A stretch of 64,000 nt of DNA, from positions 1-64,000 of the forward strand of contig NZ_KB894806.1 of the NCBI RefSeq assembly GCF_000374645.1. The letters run 5' to 3'. Shown here in pieces: positions 35,913 to 43,769 of the stretch. Within the stretch, counting starts at the first letter, position 1; every line of letters starts with the position of its first letter. Source of the stretch: Arhodomonas aquaeolei DSM 8974. Its GTDB lineage: Bacteria; Pseudomonadota; Gammaproteobacteria; Nitrococcales; Nitrococcaceae. Below the pieces are notes generated by a model that saw only the letters and a list, made by a program, of their open reading frames with translations, was not told the DNA's origin and did no database searches. The position numbers and the translations under genes are program-made.

Positions 35913-36926
35913 TTAGCTCACGACGTCGAGGTAGCGTTTGGGGTGGAAGTACTCGGAGGCCGGACGCGGATTGTCGATGGCACCGATGTCCACGAAGAAG
36001 TCTGTGACCTGGTCCAGCCATTCGGTGACCGTGCCGTCGCGGAATTTCCCGGCCCATGCGTCGCTGGTGAAGACCTTCTCGTACTTGTACTGGGCCCTGA
36101 GCTCCTCCAGCGGCACCTTCGTGTAATGGGTCTTCTGGAGCTTCGCCAGGGCCTCGTCGGGCTTGTTCACCAGGAAGTCGTTGGCGGGGACCCAGCCCTT
36201 GATGACCTTGTCGATGACCTCCGGGTGCGCCTTGAAGAAGTCGTTGCGGGCCGCCCAGCCACCGACGATCGCCGCTTCCGGGTAGTACCTGGAGGCATCC
36301 ACCAGCTTCTTCGCGCTGGGCACCTGCTTCTCGACCTGGACATTGAACGGGACCCACAGGGCCACCGCCGGTACGGCCCCCGAGATGAAGGCGGTCACCG
36401 CCGCGCTCATGCTCTGGTTGACGAGCTCCACGTCCTTGTCCGGGTCCAGCCCGGCCTCGGTCAGCGCGCGGTGCAGGAAGACGTGGGCGGTGGTGCCGCG
36501 GGTCGTCGCGATCTTCTTGCCCTTCAGGTCCTCGATCCTGTTCGCCCCCATATCCGGGTGGACCCAGAGCTGGGCGGTGGCCCATTCCACGTTGTTGATC
36601 ATGAACACCTCGCCCTGGCCACGGGCGGGGAAGTTGGAGACCACGGCACCGGTGGCGAGCATATCGAGGCTGCCGCCCACCATCGCCTGAAACAGGCCCA
36701 GGCCGGTGGTGAACTGGATGAACTCCATGTCCAGCCCCTGGTCCTTCCAGGTCCCCATCTCGTCGGCCAGCCACATCTGGCCGTCAACGGCCAGCGTGTG
36801 CAGGTAGCCGACCTTGACCTTGGTCCTCGGTTTGGCGATGAGCGGGCCGACACCGCCCATCGCGAACAGGGAGGCGCCGGCGCCGACGCCTTTCAGGAAG
36901 TTCCTGCGATTGGTCTGGTAGCTCAT
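35913..36926 (-). CDS. NitT/TauT-family ABC transporter substrate-binding protein
   Basis: The 337-residue protein of the SsuA/TauA/NMT1 type begins with a twin-arginine-like signal (NRRNFLKGVGAGASLFAMGG). It then has KVKVGYLHTLAVDGQMWLADE, FTTGLGLFQAMVGGSLDMLATGA, LKGKKIATTRGT and a C-terminal lobe. Family members bind sulfonates, taurine, nitrate or similar small anions. A Tat-type leader is unusual for a solute-binding protein and suggests folding before export. It is encoded with its ATPase and permease upstream. The start at 36926 is set by the leader; the longer open frame is an artefact. Confidence 0.88.
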   Translation of the reverse strand: MSYQTNRRNFLKGVGAGASLFAMGGVGPLIAKPRTKVKVGYLHTLAVDGQMWLADEMGTWKDQGLDMEFIQFTTGLGLFQAMVGGSLDMLATGAVVSNFPARGQGEVFMINNVEWATAQLWVHPDMGANRIEDLKGKKIATTRGTTAHVFLHRALTEAGLDPDKDVELVNQSMSAAVTAFISGAVPAVALWVPFNVQVEKQVPSAKKLVDASRYYPEAAIVGGWAARNDFFKAHPEVIDKVIKGWVPANDFLVNKPDEALAKLQKTHYTKVPLEELRAQYKYEKVFTSDAWAGKFRDGTVTEWLDQVTDFFVDIGAIDNPRPASEYFHPKRYLDVVS

Positions 36927-36949
36927 TCTCTGTGTCCTCCTCACGGGTC

Positions 36950-37759
36950 TCAGTGGCTCTTCCGGGCCTGTTGCTCCTGTGCCGCGTATTCCGCCATCAC
37001 CATGTCGCGGACCTCGGAGCGCAGCTCCGCGAATTCCTGCGTGTCGTGAAGCTCCGGGTGACGCGGATAGGCAAACGGGACCTCGATGACCCGGCGGATC
37101 CGCGACGGGCGGGCGCTGATTACCAGTATCTTGGAAGAGAGGTAGAGCGCCTCTTCGACGGAGTGGGTGATGAGCATCACTGTCTTGCCGACCTCCTGCA
37201 GGACGTTGAGCAGCAGGTCCTGCATGGCGGAGCGGGTCTGCGCGTCCAGCGCGCCAAACGGCTCGTCCATTAACAGGAATTCGGGATTGACGGCGTAGGA
37301 GCGGGCCAGCGCGAGGCGCTGGCGCATGCCGCCGGAGAGCATTTTGGGGTAGTCCCGGCGGAAGTCGCCCAGCCCCATGAGCTCGATATAGCGGTCGACG
37401 ATCTCCCGGCGCTGCGCGGCGGGGACGCGGTTGGCCTTGAGCTTGAGGCCGAAGGCGATGTTCTCCTCGATGGTCAGCCACGGGAACACGCCGTACTCCT
37501 GGAACATCATGCCGCGCTGCGCCGAGGGGCCCCGGATCGGGGTGCCGTCCAGGGTCACGCTGCCCTCGGAGGGCTGGATGAAGCCGGCGACCATGTTGAG
37601 CATGGTGGTCTTGCCGCAGCCCGACGGTCCGACCAGGGAGATGAATTCGCCGCTGTCGACGCAGAAGGAGACGTCGTCCACGACCTTGAGCGGCCCCTTG
37701 TCCGTCGCGAAGGCCTTGCTGACGCCATCGAAAACGATTCTCGTATCGCTGGATTGCAT
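36950..37759 (-). CDS. NitT/TauT-family ABC transporter ATPase
   Basis: The 269-residue ATPase has Walker A GPSGCGKTT, Q-loop MFQEYGVFPW, signature LSGGMRQRLALARS, Walker B FLLMDEPFGALD and the H-loop in ITHSVEEAL. It is of the SsuB/TauB class. It lies 10 bp downstream of the permease gene and 23 bp upstream of the binding-protein gene, in one operon. Confidence 0.93.
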   Translation of the reverse strand: MQSSDTRIVFDGVSKAFATDKGPLKVVDDVSFCVDSGEFISLVGPSGCGKTTMLNMVAGFIQPSEGSVTLDGTPIRGPSAQRGMMFQEYGVFPWLTIEENIAFGLKLKANRVPAAQRREIVDRYIELMGLGDFRRDYPKMLSGGMRQRLALARSYAVNPEFLLMDEPFGALDAQTRSAMQDLLLNVLQEVGKTVMLITHSVEEALYLSSKILVISARPSRIRRVIEVPFAYPRHPELHDTQEFAELRSEVRDMVMAEYAAQEQQARKSH

Positions 37760-37769
37760 GATCTTCCCC

Positions 37770-38627
37770 TCAGTCGGTGGAGCCTTCCTGCCAGCTCAGA
37801 AGGCGGCGGGTCAGCGCGCGTAGTGCCATGTCCATGAACAGCGCGATGAAGCCGATGCAGATGATGCCCATGTAGATCGTGTCGAGCTGGAAATAGGCGG
37901 AGGCGTCCTGGATAACGGCGCCCAGCCCCTGCTGGGCGGCAACCAGCTCGGAGGCGACCAGCGTCGCCCAGGCAACACCGAGGGCGACGCGCAGCGCGGT
38001 GAGCATGTGGGGGATCGACAGGGGAATGATGACGCGGTGGAAGATCTCGAACTCGCTCGCCCCCAGCGTGCGCGCCACCCGGATATAGATGGGGCTGATC
38101 TGGCTTATCCCCTCGTACATGACGATAACGCTGGCGAAAAAGGACGCGTAGAAGAGGATGATGACCTTGGCCGTCTCACCGATGCCGAAGTAGACGATCA
38201 CCAGCGGAATGAGGGCGATCGGGGGCAGGGCGCGGAAGAAGTTGATCAACGGGTCCATGAAAGACCGCAGCCCCCGGTACCAGCCGAGCAGGAATCCGAC
38301 CGGCACCGCGCACAGCGTGCCGAGGACGACCCCGACGAATACGCGCTGCGTGGACATGTACATGTCGAGCAGCAGCCCGTCCCGGGTCAGCAGGGTCCAG
38401 AACTTGACCGCGACTGCGTCGGGCGTGGGTATGAGCTGCGGCCGGAACAGACCCGAGTAGCGCAATCCGTACCAGAGGGCGACCAGAACCACCCACGGTG
38501 CGAGCAGCCTGAACGCCCGCCACGCGATCAGCCGGGCGATCCGGCTGCCACCACGGGCGGCTTCCGGGCGTGGCTCGGAGGTGGCGCCCTCCCGGGGACC
38601 CGACGCAGCAGAAGGACTGCTTGGCAT
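37770..38627 (-). CDS. NitT/TauT-family ABC transporter permease
   Basis: The permease, about 285 residues, has six predicted transmembrane helices beginning with LLAPWVVLVALWYGLRY, and the EAA-type loop ISPIYIRVARTLGASEFEIFHRVIIPLSIP that docks the ATPase. It is of the SsuC/TauC class. I chose ATG 38627 because AGGAGGAGGAG lies just upstream; the longer frame to 38735 would start within the operator region. First gene of the transporter operon. Confidence 0.92.
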   Translation of the reverse strand: MPSSPSAASGPREGATSEPRPEAARGGSRIARLIAWRAFRLLAPWVVLVALWYGLRYSGLFRPQLIPTPDAVAVKFWTLLTRDGLLLDMYMSTQRVFVGVVLGTLCAVPVGFLLGWYRGLRSFMDPLINFFRALPPIALIPLVIVYFGIGETAKVIILFYASFFASVIVMYEGISQISPIYIRVARTLGASEFEIFHRVIIPLSIPHMLTALRVALGVAWATLVASELVAAQQGLGAVIQDASAYFQLDTIYMGIICIGFIALFMDMALRALTRRLLSWQEGSTD

Positions 38628-38671
38628 GTGTCTCCTCCTCCTCGTTGTCAAAGCAAGCGTGCCTGCCGGTA

Positions 38672-38685
38672 TGACAGCGCTAACA
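38672..38685. promoter_or_regulatory. LacI-type operator (downstream site) before the ABC transporter operon
   Basis: TGACAGCGCTAACA shares the CAGCGCTAACA core with the operators at 33834 and 38760. It lies 45 bp upstream of the permease start and within the mRNA leader. Together with the upstream site, 88 bp away (roughly eight helical turns), it could support repression by looping. Confidence 0.7.
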
Positions 38686-38759
38686 TCGATATTCGGATTC
38701 TCACCGCTCCTGTTCGCTGCAGAAACGGACCACACGCCGGTGGTTGCCTATTATTGCGA

Positions 38760-38800
38760 TGTTAGCGCAAACATAACCCTCCCCATCGGGCGTTTGTCAA
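38760..38800 (-). promoter_or_regulatory. Sigma-70 promoter with overlapping LacI-type operator, ABC transporter operon
   Basis: On the minus strand a perfect -35 TTGACA (38800-38795) is followed after 19 nt by -10 TATGTT (38775-38770). The operator TGTTTGCGCTAACA (38773-38760) overlaps the -10 box and the predicted start near 38763, a classic position for repression. Confidence 0.7.
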
Positions 38801-39009
38801 GGGTGGCCTGCGATGCGACCCCGCCACCACGTCGCCCATGGGCCTGGCACTCCCACGAGCCAGTCGTGGCCAGTGCATGTCCGCGAGCGGGTATCCCGGG
38901 GCGGAAGAATAGGACGCGGAGCCGTTGCACCCGACATAAAGGTGGTCGCTCCAATGAGGTGCAGGAACAACGCGATCGGGATGTAAATTCGGCAAATCAG
39001 AGGACGTGG
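38801..39009. other. Non-coding end of the catabolic island
   Basis: Nothing convincing is seen between the transporter promoter and the hydrolase remnant. No integrase, tRNA or transposase lies here. Confidence 0.4.
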
Positions 39010-39088
39010 CTATCCCATGCAGCACGCCGTGTGCATGGAGAAAATCCACGCCATCGGCGCCTGGCTGCGGCGGGTGTTGGGTCTTTGA
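39010..39088 (+). pseudogene. 3'-end remnant of the hydrolase gene (direct repeat, right copy)
   Basis: 39010-39076 repeats 31009-31075 with one mismatch and would encode YPMQHAVCMEKIHAIGAWLRRV, then LGL and TGA at 39086-39088. The intact gene ends VLSL and TAA, so the last codons differ and the two ends come from diverged alleles. A GC-rich hairpin (CCGGCCC 39112-39118, GGGCCGG 39124-39130) follows and may be the original terminator. No start or upstream part exists here. Confidence 0.88.
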
Positions 39089-39142
39089 CCGTCGCCCTCT
39101 CCGGGATAGCGCCGGCCCATTGCGGGCCGGTTCGGGTATGGC

Positions 39143-39583
39143 AGAATGGATACTTCTGACATGCCTACCGGTATCGCGATGATCAGTCGGCAGGACGCAA
39201 GGTCCACAACGGGCGGCCCGATAAGGAGCCCCTCTCTCCGGACGGGGCTGCGAGCTGCCGTGGTCGTGGTGCTGGTCATGGCAGTACAGGCGGCCGCCCT
39301 GTGCGCGCCGCTGCATGGCAATGCGCGTCCCGGTAGTGGCGGTCAGGTCCATAGCGGCCTTATCGGCGATCATGGCGATCACCACGCCACGTGCGCGCCC
39401 GGGGCGATGGATGTCACCGGGGTCCTCACGGCCTCCGACCGGGACCCGGATGTGTTGCCGGCGGCCGCGGGCCCTCGGCCCGTCACCGGTTCCTGGACGA
39501 TAGCGGGTCCGGCGCATCGTCCCGCTGCGCCTCGACTCCACTCCCCCGGCCTCTATCTGACTACCCGCCGAATCAGACTCTGA
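39143..39583 (+). CDS. Small His-rich exported protein at the start of the copper region
   Basis: The frame of 146 residues or fewer has a hydrophobic segment (LRAAVVVVLVMAVQAAALCA) that looks like a signal or anchor, followed by a His-rich part (HGNARPGSGGQVHSGLIGDH, then GDHHATCAPG) and a Pro/Arg-rich tail ending LYLTTRRIRL. Small His-containing periplasmic proteins of this kind are common at the head of copper and heavy-metal clusters. I do not recognise a named family. Start codon uncertain (39143, or Met at 39179); no strong ribosome binding site. Confidence 0.55.
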   Translation, partial: RMDTSDMPTGIAMISRQDARSTTGGPIRSPSLRTGLRAAVVVVLVMAVQAAALCAPLHGNARPGSGGQVHSGLIGDHGDHHATCAPGAMDVTGVLTASDRDPDVLPAAAGPRPVTGSWTIAGPAHRPAAPRLHSPGLYLTTRRIRL

Positions 39584-39923
39584 CTGCCTCGGGATAGCCC
39601 CCTGTAGGAGCCGGATGCATTTCCGGTTCCCCGGTGAGCGCCGGCAGGGCGTTCCGGGCGTGAGCGCACCCGGTTTCTCCGGCCGGTAGCCGGCCGGTTT
39701 CCAGGTGTGTACCGGCGCCGCATCGGCGCGGGTTCCGGATTCCGTCCCGGCCAGCCGGGATGCCCGGGGGCTTACAGGCCGGTGATCCACCGGCTGCATT
39801 CCCGTTCGCTGCACTTGAAGGCCGCCGTCGTGGAAGGGCAGCCCCTGATGTGGGCGTGTCCGTCCGCGGCCGGGAACGGCCCCGTCGCCGAGCAGGCGAA
39901 TACCAGGCATGAGGAGACCGAGA
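39584..39923. other. 340-bp intergenic region with a REP-like hairpin
   Basis: GTAG at 39604-39607 heads an imperfect stem GAGCCGGA / TCCGGTTC (39608-39615 and 39622-39629), a further REP-like unit. The rest shows no convincing gene. The cupredoxin ribosome binding site GAGGAG is at 39911-39916. Confidence 0.5.
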
Positions 39924-40433
39924 ATGACGCGTACGTCAACGATCATTTCCGTCGCGGCGGCGTTTGCCGTGGCGCTGGCAGTCAATGTCGCCATCGCCGG
40001 TCCGGGGCATGGCGATCAGCACGGCTCCGGCTTCGCCGGCGGCCGGCCCGGCGACCCCGCGGAGGTTGACCGCACGGTCCGGATCACCGCCGGGGATACG
40101 TATTTCGATCGCCAGAGTATCGAGATCAGGGCGGGTGAGACGGTTCGCTTCGTCGTGACCAATAAGGGAGAGCTTGAACACGATTTCACCCTGGGGACGC
40201 CGAAGGTCCAGAAAGCCCATCGGGCCGAGATGGCCAGGCGCATGAGCGATGGCGGGGCTGAGGCTCACGCCGACCCGAATGCCGTGATGATCGACCCCGG
40301 AGAGACCGCGTCCGTCATATGGACGTTCGAGAGAACGGAGCGGTTTCTGTTCGCGTGCAACGTCCCGGGCCACTTCGAGGCCGGTATGCAGGGTGAGATC
40401 GACATCCGGCCCGTGCCGTCCGCGGGCGCCTGA
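39924..40433 (+). CDS. Periplasmic cupredoxin-family copper protein
   Basis: The 169-residue protein has a signal peptide (about 1-25) and a plastocyanin-like cupredoxin fold. The type I copper ligands are visible as His86 (LEHDF), Cys145 and His150 (FACNVPGHFEAGM) and Met155. A His-containing linker (HGDQHGSG) and an Ala/Asp-rich insertion (98-122) are also present. It resembles CopI-like proteins linked to copper tolerance in gammaproteobacteria. It probably binds or shuttles periplasmic copper. GAGGAG lies 7 nt before the chosen ATG. It lies 147 bp upstream of copA. Confidence 0.9.
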   Translation: MTRTSTIISVAAAFAVALAVNVAIAGPGHGDQHGSGFAGGRPGDPAEVDRTVRITAGDTYFDRQSIEIRAGETVRFVVTNKGELEHDFTLGTPKVQKAHRAEMARRMSDGGAEAHADPNAVMIDPGETASVIWTFERTERFLFACNVPGHFEAGMQGEIDIRPVPSAGA

Positions 40434-40497
40434 GATAGGGGAGCAGGCGGCTTCCGCGCGCGTCGGGGCGTCCCGGCGCGCCTGAGACGAGCGAAAG

Positions 40498-40557
40498 TTG
40501 CGGAGCCGTTTCCTGCCGGCGTATTCTAAGCATATCCCACCCCACCCGGGGTGGGAT
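40498..40557 (+). promoter_or_regulatory. copA promoter with candidate copper-repressor palindrome
   Basis: TTGCGG (40498-40503), an 18-nt spacer and TATTCT (40522-40527) form a sigma-70-like promoter. Immediately downstream is a perfect 10-bp inverted repeat, ATCCCACCCC (40534-40543) and GGGGTGGGAT (40548-40557), with 4 nt between. The G/C-tract arms over the start site resemble CsoR-type operators more than CueR sites. No csoR gene is in the window. Confidence 0.55.
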
Positions 40558-40580
40558 TACGTATGGGTCTGGAGGGAGCC

Positions 40581-42779
40581 ATGCACGGGAGTCGAGATAG
40601 CGTGAATCCGGGCACGGCAGGGACCCGGGATTCCGGCCAGGAGGCCGGGGCATCGGGAGGCGTCCGTTACACCTGCCCCATGCACCCCGAGGTCGTCTCG
40701 GATGCCCCGGGTGAGTGCCCGAAGTGCGGCATGGCGCTGGAGCCCCAGCAGGTCAGCGCGGCGCCTGCAGAGAACCCGGAGCTGAAGGACATGACCCGGC
40801 GTTTCTGGGTGAGCCTGGTGCTGGCGCTGCCGGTGCTGGCACTCGCGATGGGCGGCATGGTGCCCGGGGTGGATATGCAGGCGCTGGTACCCCACGCCGT
40901 GCGCAACTGGCTGGAGTTCGCCCTGGCGACGCCGGTGGTGTTGTGGGGCGGCTGGCCGTTCTTCGTCCGGGGCTGGCGTTCCATCGTGAATCGCAGCCTG
41001 AACATGTTCACCCTCATCGCCCTGGGGGTGGGGGTAGCCTACGTCTACAGTGTCGTCGCCGCCATTGCACCGGGGCTCTTTCCGGCATCGTTCCGGGGCG
41101 TCGGCGGGCGCGTCGACGTCTATTTCGAGGCGGCTGCCATGATCGTCACGCTGGTGCTGATCGGCCAGGTGATGGAGCTGCGTGCCCGCAGCCAGACCAA
41201 CGCCGCGATCCAGTCGCTGCTCGGGCTCGCGCCCAAGACCGCACGCCGGATCGACGACGATGGCAGCGAGGCGGACGTCCCTCTCGAATCGGTGCAGATC
41301 GGTGACCGCCTGCGGGTTCGTCCCGGGGAGAAGGTTCCCGTAGATGGCTCGGTGATTGAAGGCGGCAGCTCCGTGGACGAGTCGATGATCACCGGCGAGC
41401 CCATGCCGGTGGCGAAGGCGTCGGGGGACCGCGTGATAGGCGCCACGGTCAACGGCCGGGGGTCGCTGATCATCGAGGCCGAGCGCGTCGGCAGTGACAC
41501 GCTGCTCTCCCGGATCGTGGAGATGGTGGCCGAGGCGAGCCGCAGCCGGGCGCCGATCCAGAACCTCGTGGACGTGGTGGCAGCCTATTTCGTCCCCGCC
41601 GTCGTGGCCGCTGCCGTGATCACCTTCGCCATCTGGGCGCTGGTCGGGCCCGAGCCCGCCATGGCCTATGCGCTGATCAACGCGGTGGCGGTGCTGATCA
41701 TCGCCTGCCCGTGTGCCCTGGGCCTTGCGACTCCGATGTCCATCATGGTGGCGAGTGGCAAGGGGGCCACCGCCGGCGTGCTGTTCCGGGACGCCGAGGC
41801 GATCCAGACGCTGCGCCGGGTGGATACCCTCGTCGTCGACAAGACGGGGACGCTGACGGAGGGGCGCCCGCGGCTCCAGGAGGTATCCGTTGCGGACGGG
41901 TTCGGCGAGGACGACGTGCTGTGTCTCGCGGCCACCCTGGAGCGGGGCAGCGAGCATCCGCTGGCCGCTGCCATCGTGGACGGTGCCGGCGAGCGGGGCG
42001 TCGAGCTCAAGCGCTACAGCGACTTCGAGTCCATTACCGGCAAGGGGGTGCGCGGTGCCATAGACGGACGCCGGGTCGCCCTGGGGAACCGGGCGCTGAT
42101 GGACGCTCTGGGCATCGATGCGCAGGCACTGACTGAGCGTGCGGAGTCCCTGCGGGCCGAGGGCCGGACGGCCATGTTCGTTGCTGTCGACGACCGGGTC
42201 GCCGGACTCATCGCCGTCGCGGACCCGGTCAAGGCAGGGACGCCGGAGGCGGTTCGCGCGCTCCACGACGAGGGCGTGAGTATCACCATGCTTACCGGCG
42301 ACAGCCGGACGACCGCGGAGGCGGTGGCCCGGGAGCTCGGTATCGACGAGGTGATCGCGGAGGTGCTGCCGGAGCAGAAGGCGGAACAGGTCCAGGCGCT
42401 GCAGTCGCAGGGGCGTTTCGTCGCCATGGCCGGTGACGGCATCAACGATGCCCCGGCCCTGGCCCGCGCCCAGGTCGGTATCGCCATGGGTACCGGCACC
42501 GACGTGGCCATGGAGAGCGCCGGCGTGACCCTCGTGAAGGGCGACCTGCGCGGTATCGTGCGTGCCCGCCGGCTCAGCCGGGCGACCATGCGCAATATCA
42601 AGCAGAACCTGTTCTTCGCGTTCGTCTACAACAGCCTCGGTGTGCCCGTTGCCGCCGGTGTGCTGTACCCGGTATTCGGCGTGCTGCTCTCGCCCATCAT
42701 CGCCGCGGCGGCCATGTCGCTCAGCTCGGTATCGGTGGTGGGGAACTCGCTGCGCCTGAGGCGGCTGTCCATCGAATGA
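40581..42779 (+). CDS. copA: Copper-translocating P1B-type ATPase
   Basis: The 732-residue pump starts with a heavy-metal-binding HMBD motif ([20 protein letters not shown], residues 31-50) in place of the usual CxxC ferredoxin-like domain. It has the transmembrane CPC motif (376-378, in [12 protein letters not shown]), phosphorylation motif DKTGTLTEG near 420, the SEHPLA block and the [10 protein letters not shown] hinge. It exports Cu(I) from the cytoplasm using ATP. GGAGGGA lies 3 nt before ATG 40581, so this start is preferred to the ATG at 40563. Confidence 0.95.
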   Translation: MHGSRDSVNPGTAGTRDSGQEAGASGGVRYTCPMHPEVVSDAPGECPKCGMALEPQQVSAAPAENPELKDMTRRFWVSLVLALPVLALAMGGMVPGVDMQALVPHAVRNWLEFALATPVVLWGGWPFFVRGWRSIVNRSLNMFTLIALGVGVAYVYSVVAAIAPGLFPASFRGVGGRVDVYFEAAAMIVTLVLIGQVMELRARSQTNAAIQSLLGLAPKTARRIDDDGSEADVPLESVQIGDRLRVRPGEKVPVDGSVIEGGSSVDESMITGEPMPVAKASGDRVIGATVNGRGSLIIEAERVGSDTLLSRIVEMVAEASRSRAPIQNLVDVVAAYFVPAVVAAAVITFAIWALVGPEPAMAYALINAVAVLIIACPCALGLATPMSIMVASGKGATAGVLFRDAEAIQTLRRVDTLVVDKTGTLTEGRPRLQEVSVADGFGEDDVLCLAATLERGSEHPLAAAIVDGAGERGVELKRYSDFESITGKGVRGAIDGRRVALGNRALMDALGIDAQALTERAESLRAEGRTAMFVAVDDRVAGLIAVADPVKAGTPEAVRALHDEGVSITMLTGDSRTTAEAVARELGIDEVIAEVLPEQKAEQVQALQSQGRFVAMAGDGINDAPALARAQVGIAMGTGTDVAMESAGVTLVKGDLRGIVRARRLSRATMRNIKQNLFFAFVYNSLGVPVAAGVLYPVFGVLLSPIIAAAAMSLSSVSVVGNSLRLRRLSIE

Positions 42780-42833
42780 TCGCTCGACGGCGGTGCGGTT
42801 TCTCCGGGGCGTTTCGCAGGGAGGATGGTAACG

Positions 42834-43769
42834 ATGACTGACGGACACGGCGGCCACGGACACGCCGGGCATATGCCTTCCAGTGGGCCGGCCATGGTGG
42901 TGTCGGCCTGGCTGACCGGGATCTACTTCTTCATCGAGATGGGCATCGGCCTGTGGACCGGCTCAATCGCGGTGATTTCCGACGCCTTCCACACCTTTTC
43001 GGCGGTCGGGGGCGTCCTCGTCGCGATAGTGGCGGCCAGGATTGCCCGCCGTCCTGCCGATGCCGATCGCAGTTTCGGCTGGTATCGCGCGGAGATCATC
43101 GGTGCGCTCGTCAACGGGGGGTTTCTCGTGGGCATGGCACTGGTGGTGATCGTGATGGCGGCCATGCGAATGCTGGATCCGATCGAGTTGCCCACCGGCC
43201 CGATGCTCCTGGCGGCGGCCGGTGGCCTGGCCACGGAGCTCATCTCGCTGGGCATGATGTGGCGTCACAGCCGCAGTGATCTCAATGTCCGGGGGGCGCT
43301 GTGGCATATCGTCCAGACCTTCGTCGGGAGCCTGCTGATCATCGTCACCGCGGTGGTGATCCGCTTCACCGGTTTCCTGCTCATCGATCCGCTGCTCGGT
43401 ATGGCGTTCGGCTTCGTACTGCTATGGGCGAGCTGGGGAATCCTCCGCGACTCCGCGCACGTCCTGATGGAGGGGACGCCCCCAGAGGTTGCCCTCGATG
43501 ACGTGAGCCGGGCACTGAACGGGGTGGATGGGGTCGAGGACGTGCATCACGTCCATGCGTGGGAATTGACCAGTGGGCGCCGCGTGTTCTCAGGGCATCT
43601 GCGCGTCGCTGAAGGCGTCGATACCCAGTCGGTCCTGAGGCGGGCCCACCATATGCTCCGCCACGATTACGGGTTCTTCTTCGTAACGCTTCAGGTCGAG
43701 CGGGGCTGCCTGGATGAGTCCGGTGCGGAGACGATCGACGTGACCCGCACCCCGGAGCCTGGCGCATGA
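42834..43769 (+). CDS. Cation diffusion facilitator family transporter
   Basis: The 311-residue CDF exporter has a His-rich N-terminus (GHGGHGHAGHMP), six transmembrane helices with metal-site Asp/His residues (ISDAFHTF and HIVQTFVGS), and a C-terminal cytoplasmic ferredoxin-like domain with VEDVHHVHAWELTSG. Note that helix V reads HIVQT where many Zn exporters have HVLGD/HLLTD, so the second site D is replaced by Gln, possibly changing metal choice. It exports divalent metals by proton antiport. AGGGAGG upstream fits ATG 42834. It overlaps the next gene by 4 bp. Confidence 0.9.
   Translation: MTDGHGGHGHAGHMPSSGPAMVVSAWLTGIYFFIEMGIGLWTGSIAVISDAFHTFSAVGGVLVAIVAARIARRPADADRSFGWYRAEIIGALVNGGFLVGMALVVIVMAAMRMLDPIELPTGPMLLAAAGGLATELISLGMMWRHSRSDLNVRGALWHIVQTFVGSLLIIVTAVVIRFTGFLLIDPLLGMAFGFVLLWASWGILRDSAHVLMEGTPPEVALDDVSRALNGVDGVEDVHHVHAWELTSGRRVFSGHLRVAEGVDTQSVLRRAHHMLRHDYGFFFVTLQVERGCLDESGAETIDVTRTPEPGA

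Noticed and set aside
36927-37481. Long N-terminal extension of the ABC binding protein frame
   Set aside because: It overlaps the ATPase gene in another frame; the Tat-like leader at 36926 marks the real start.
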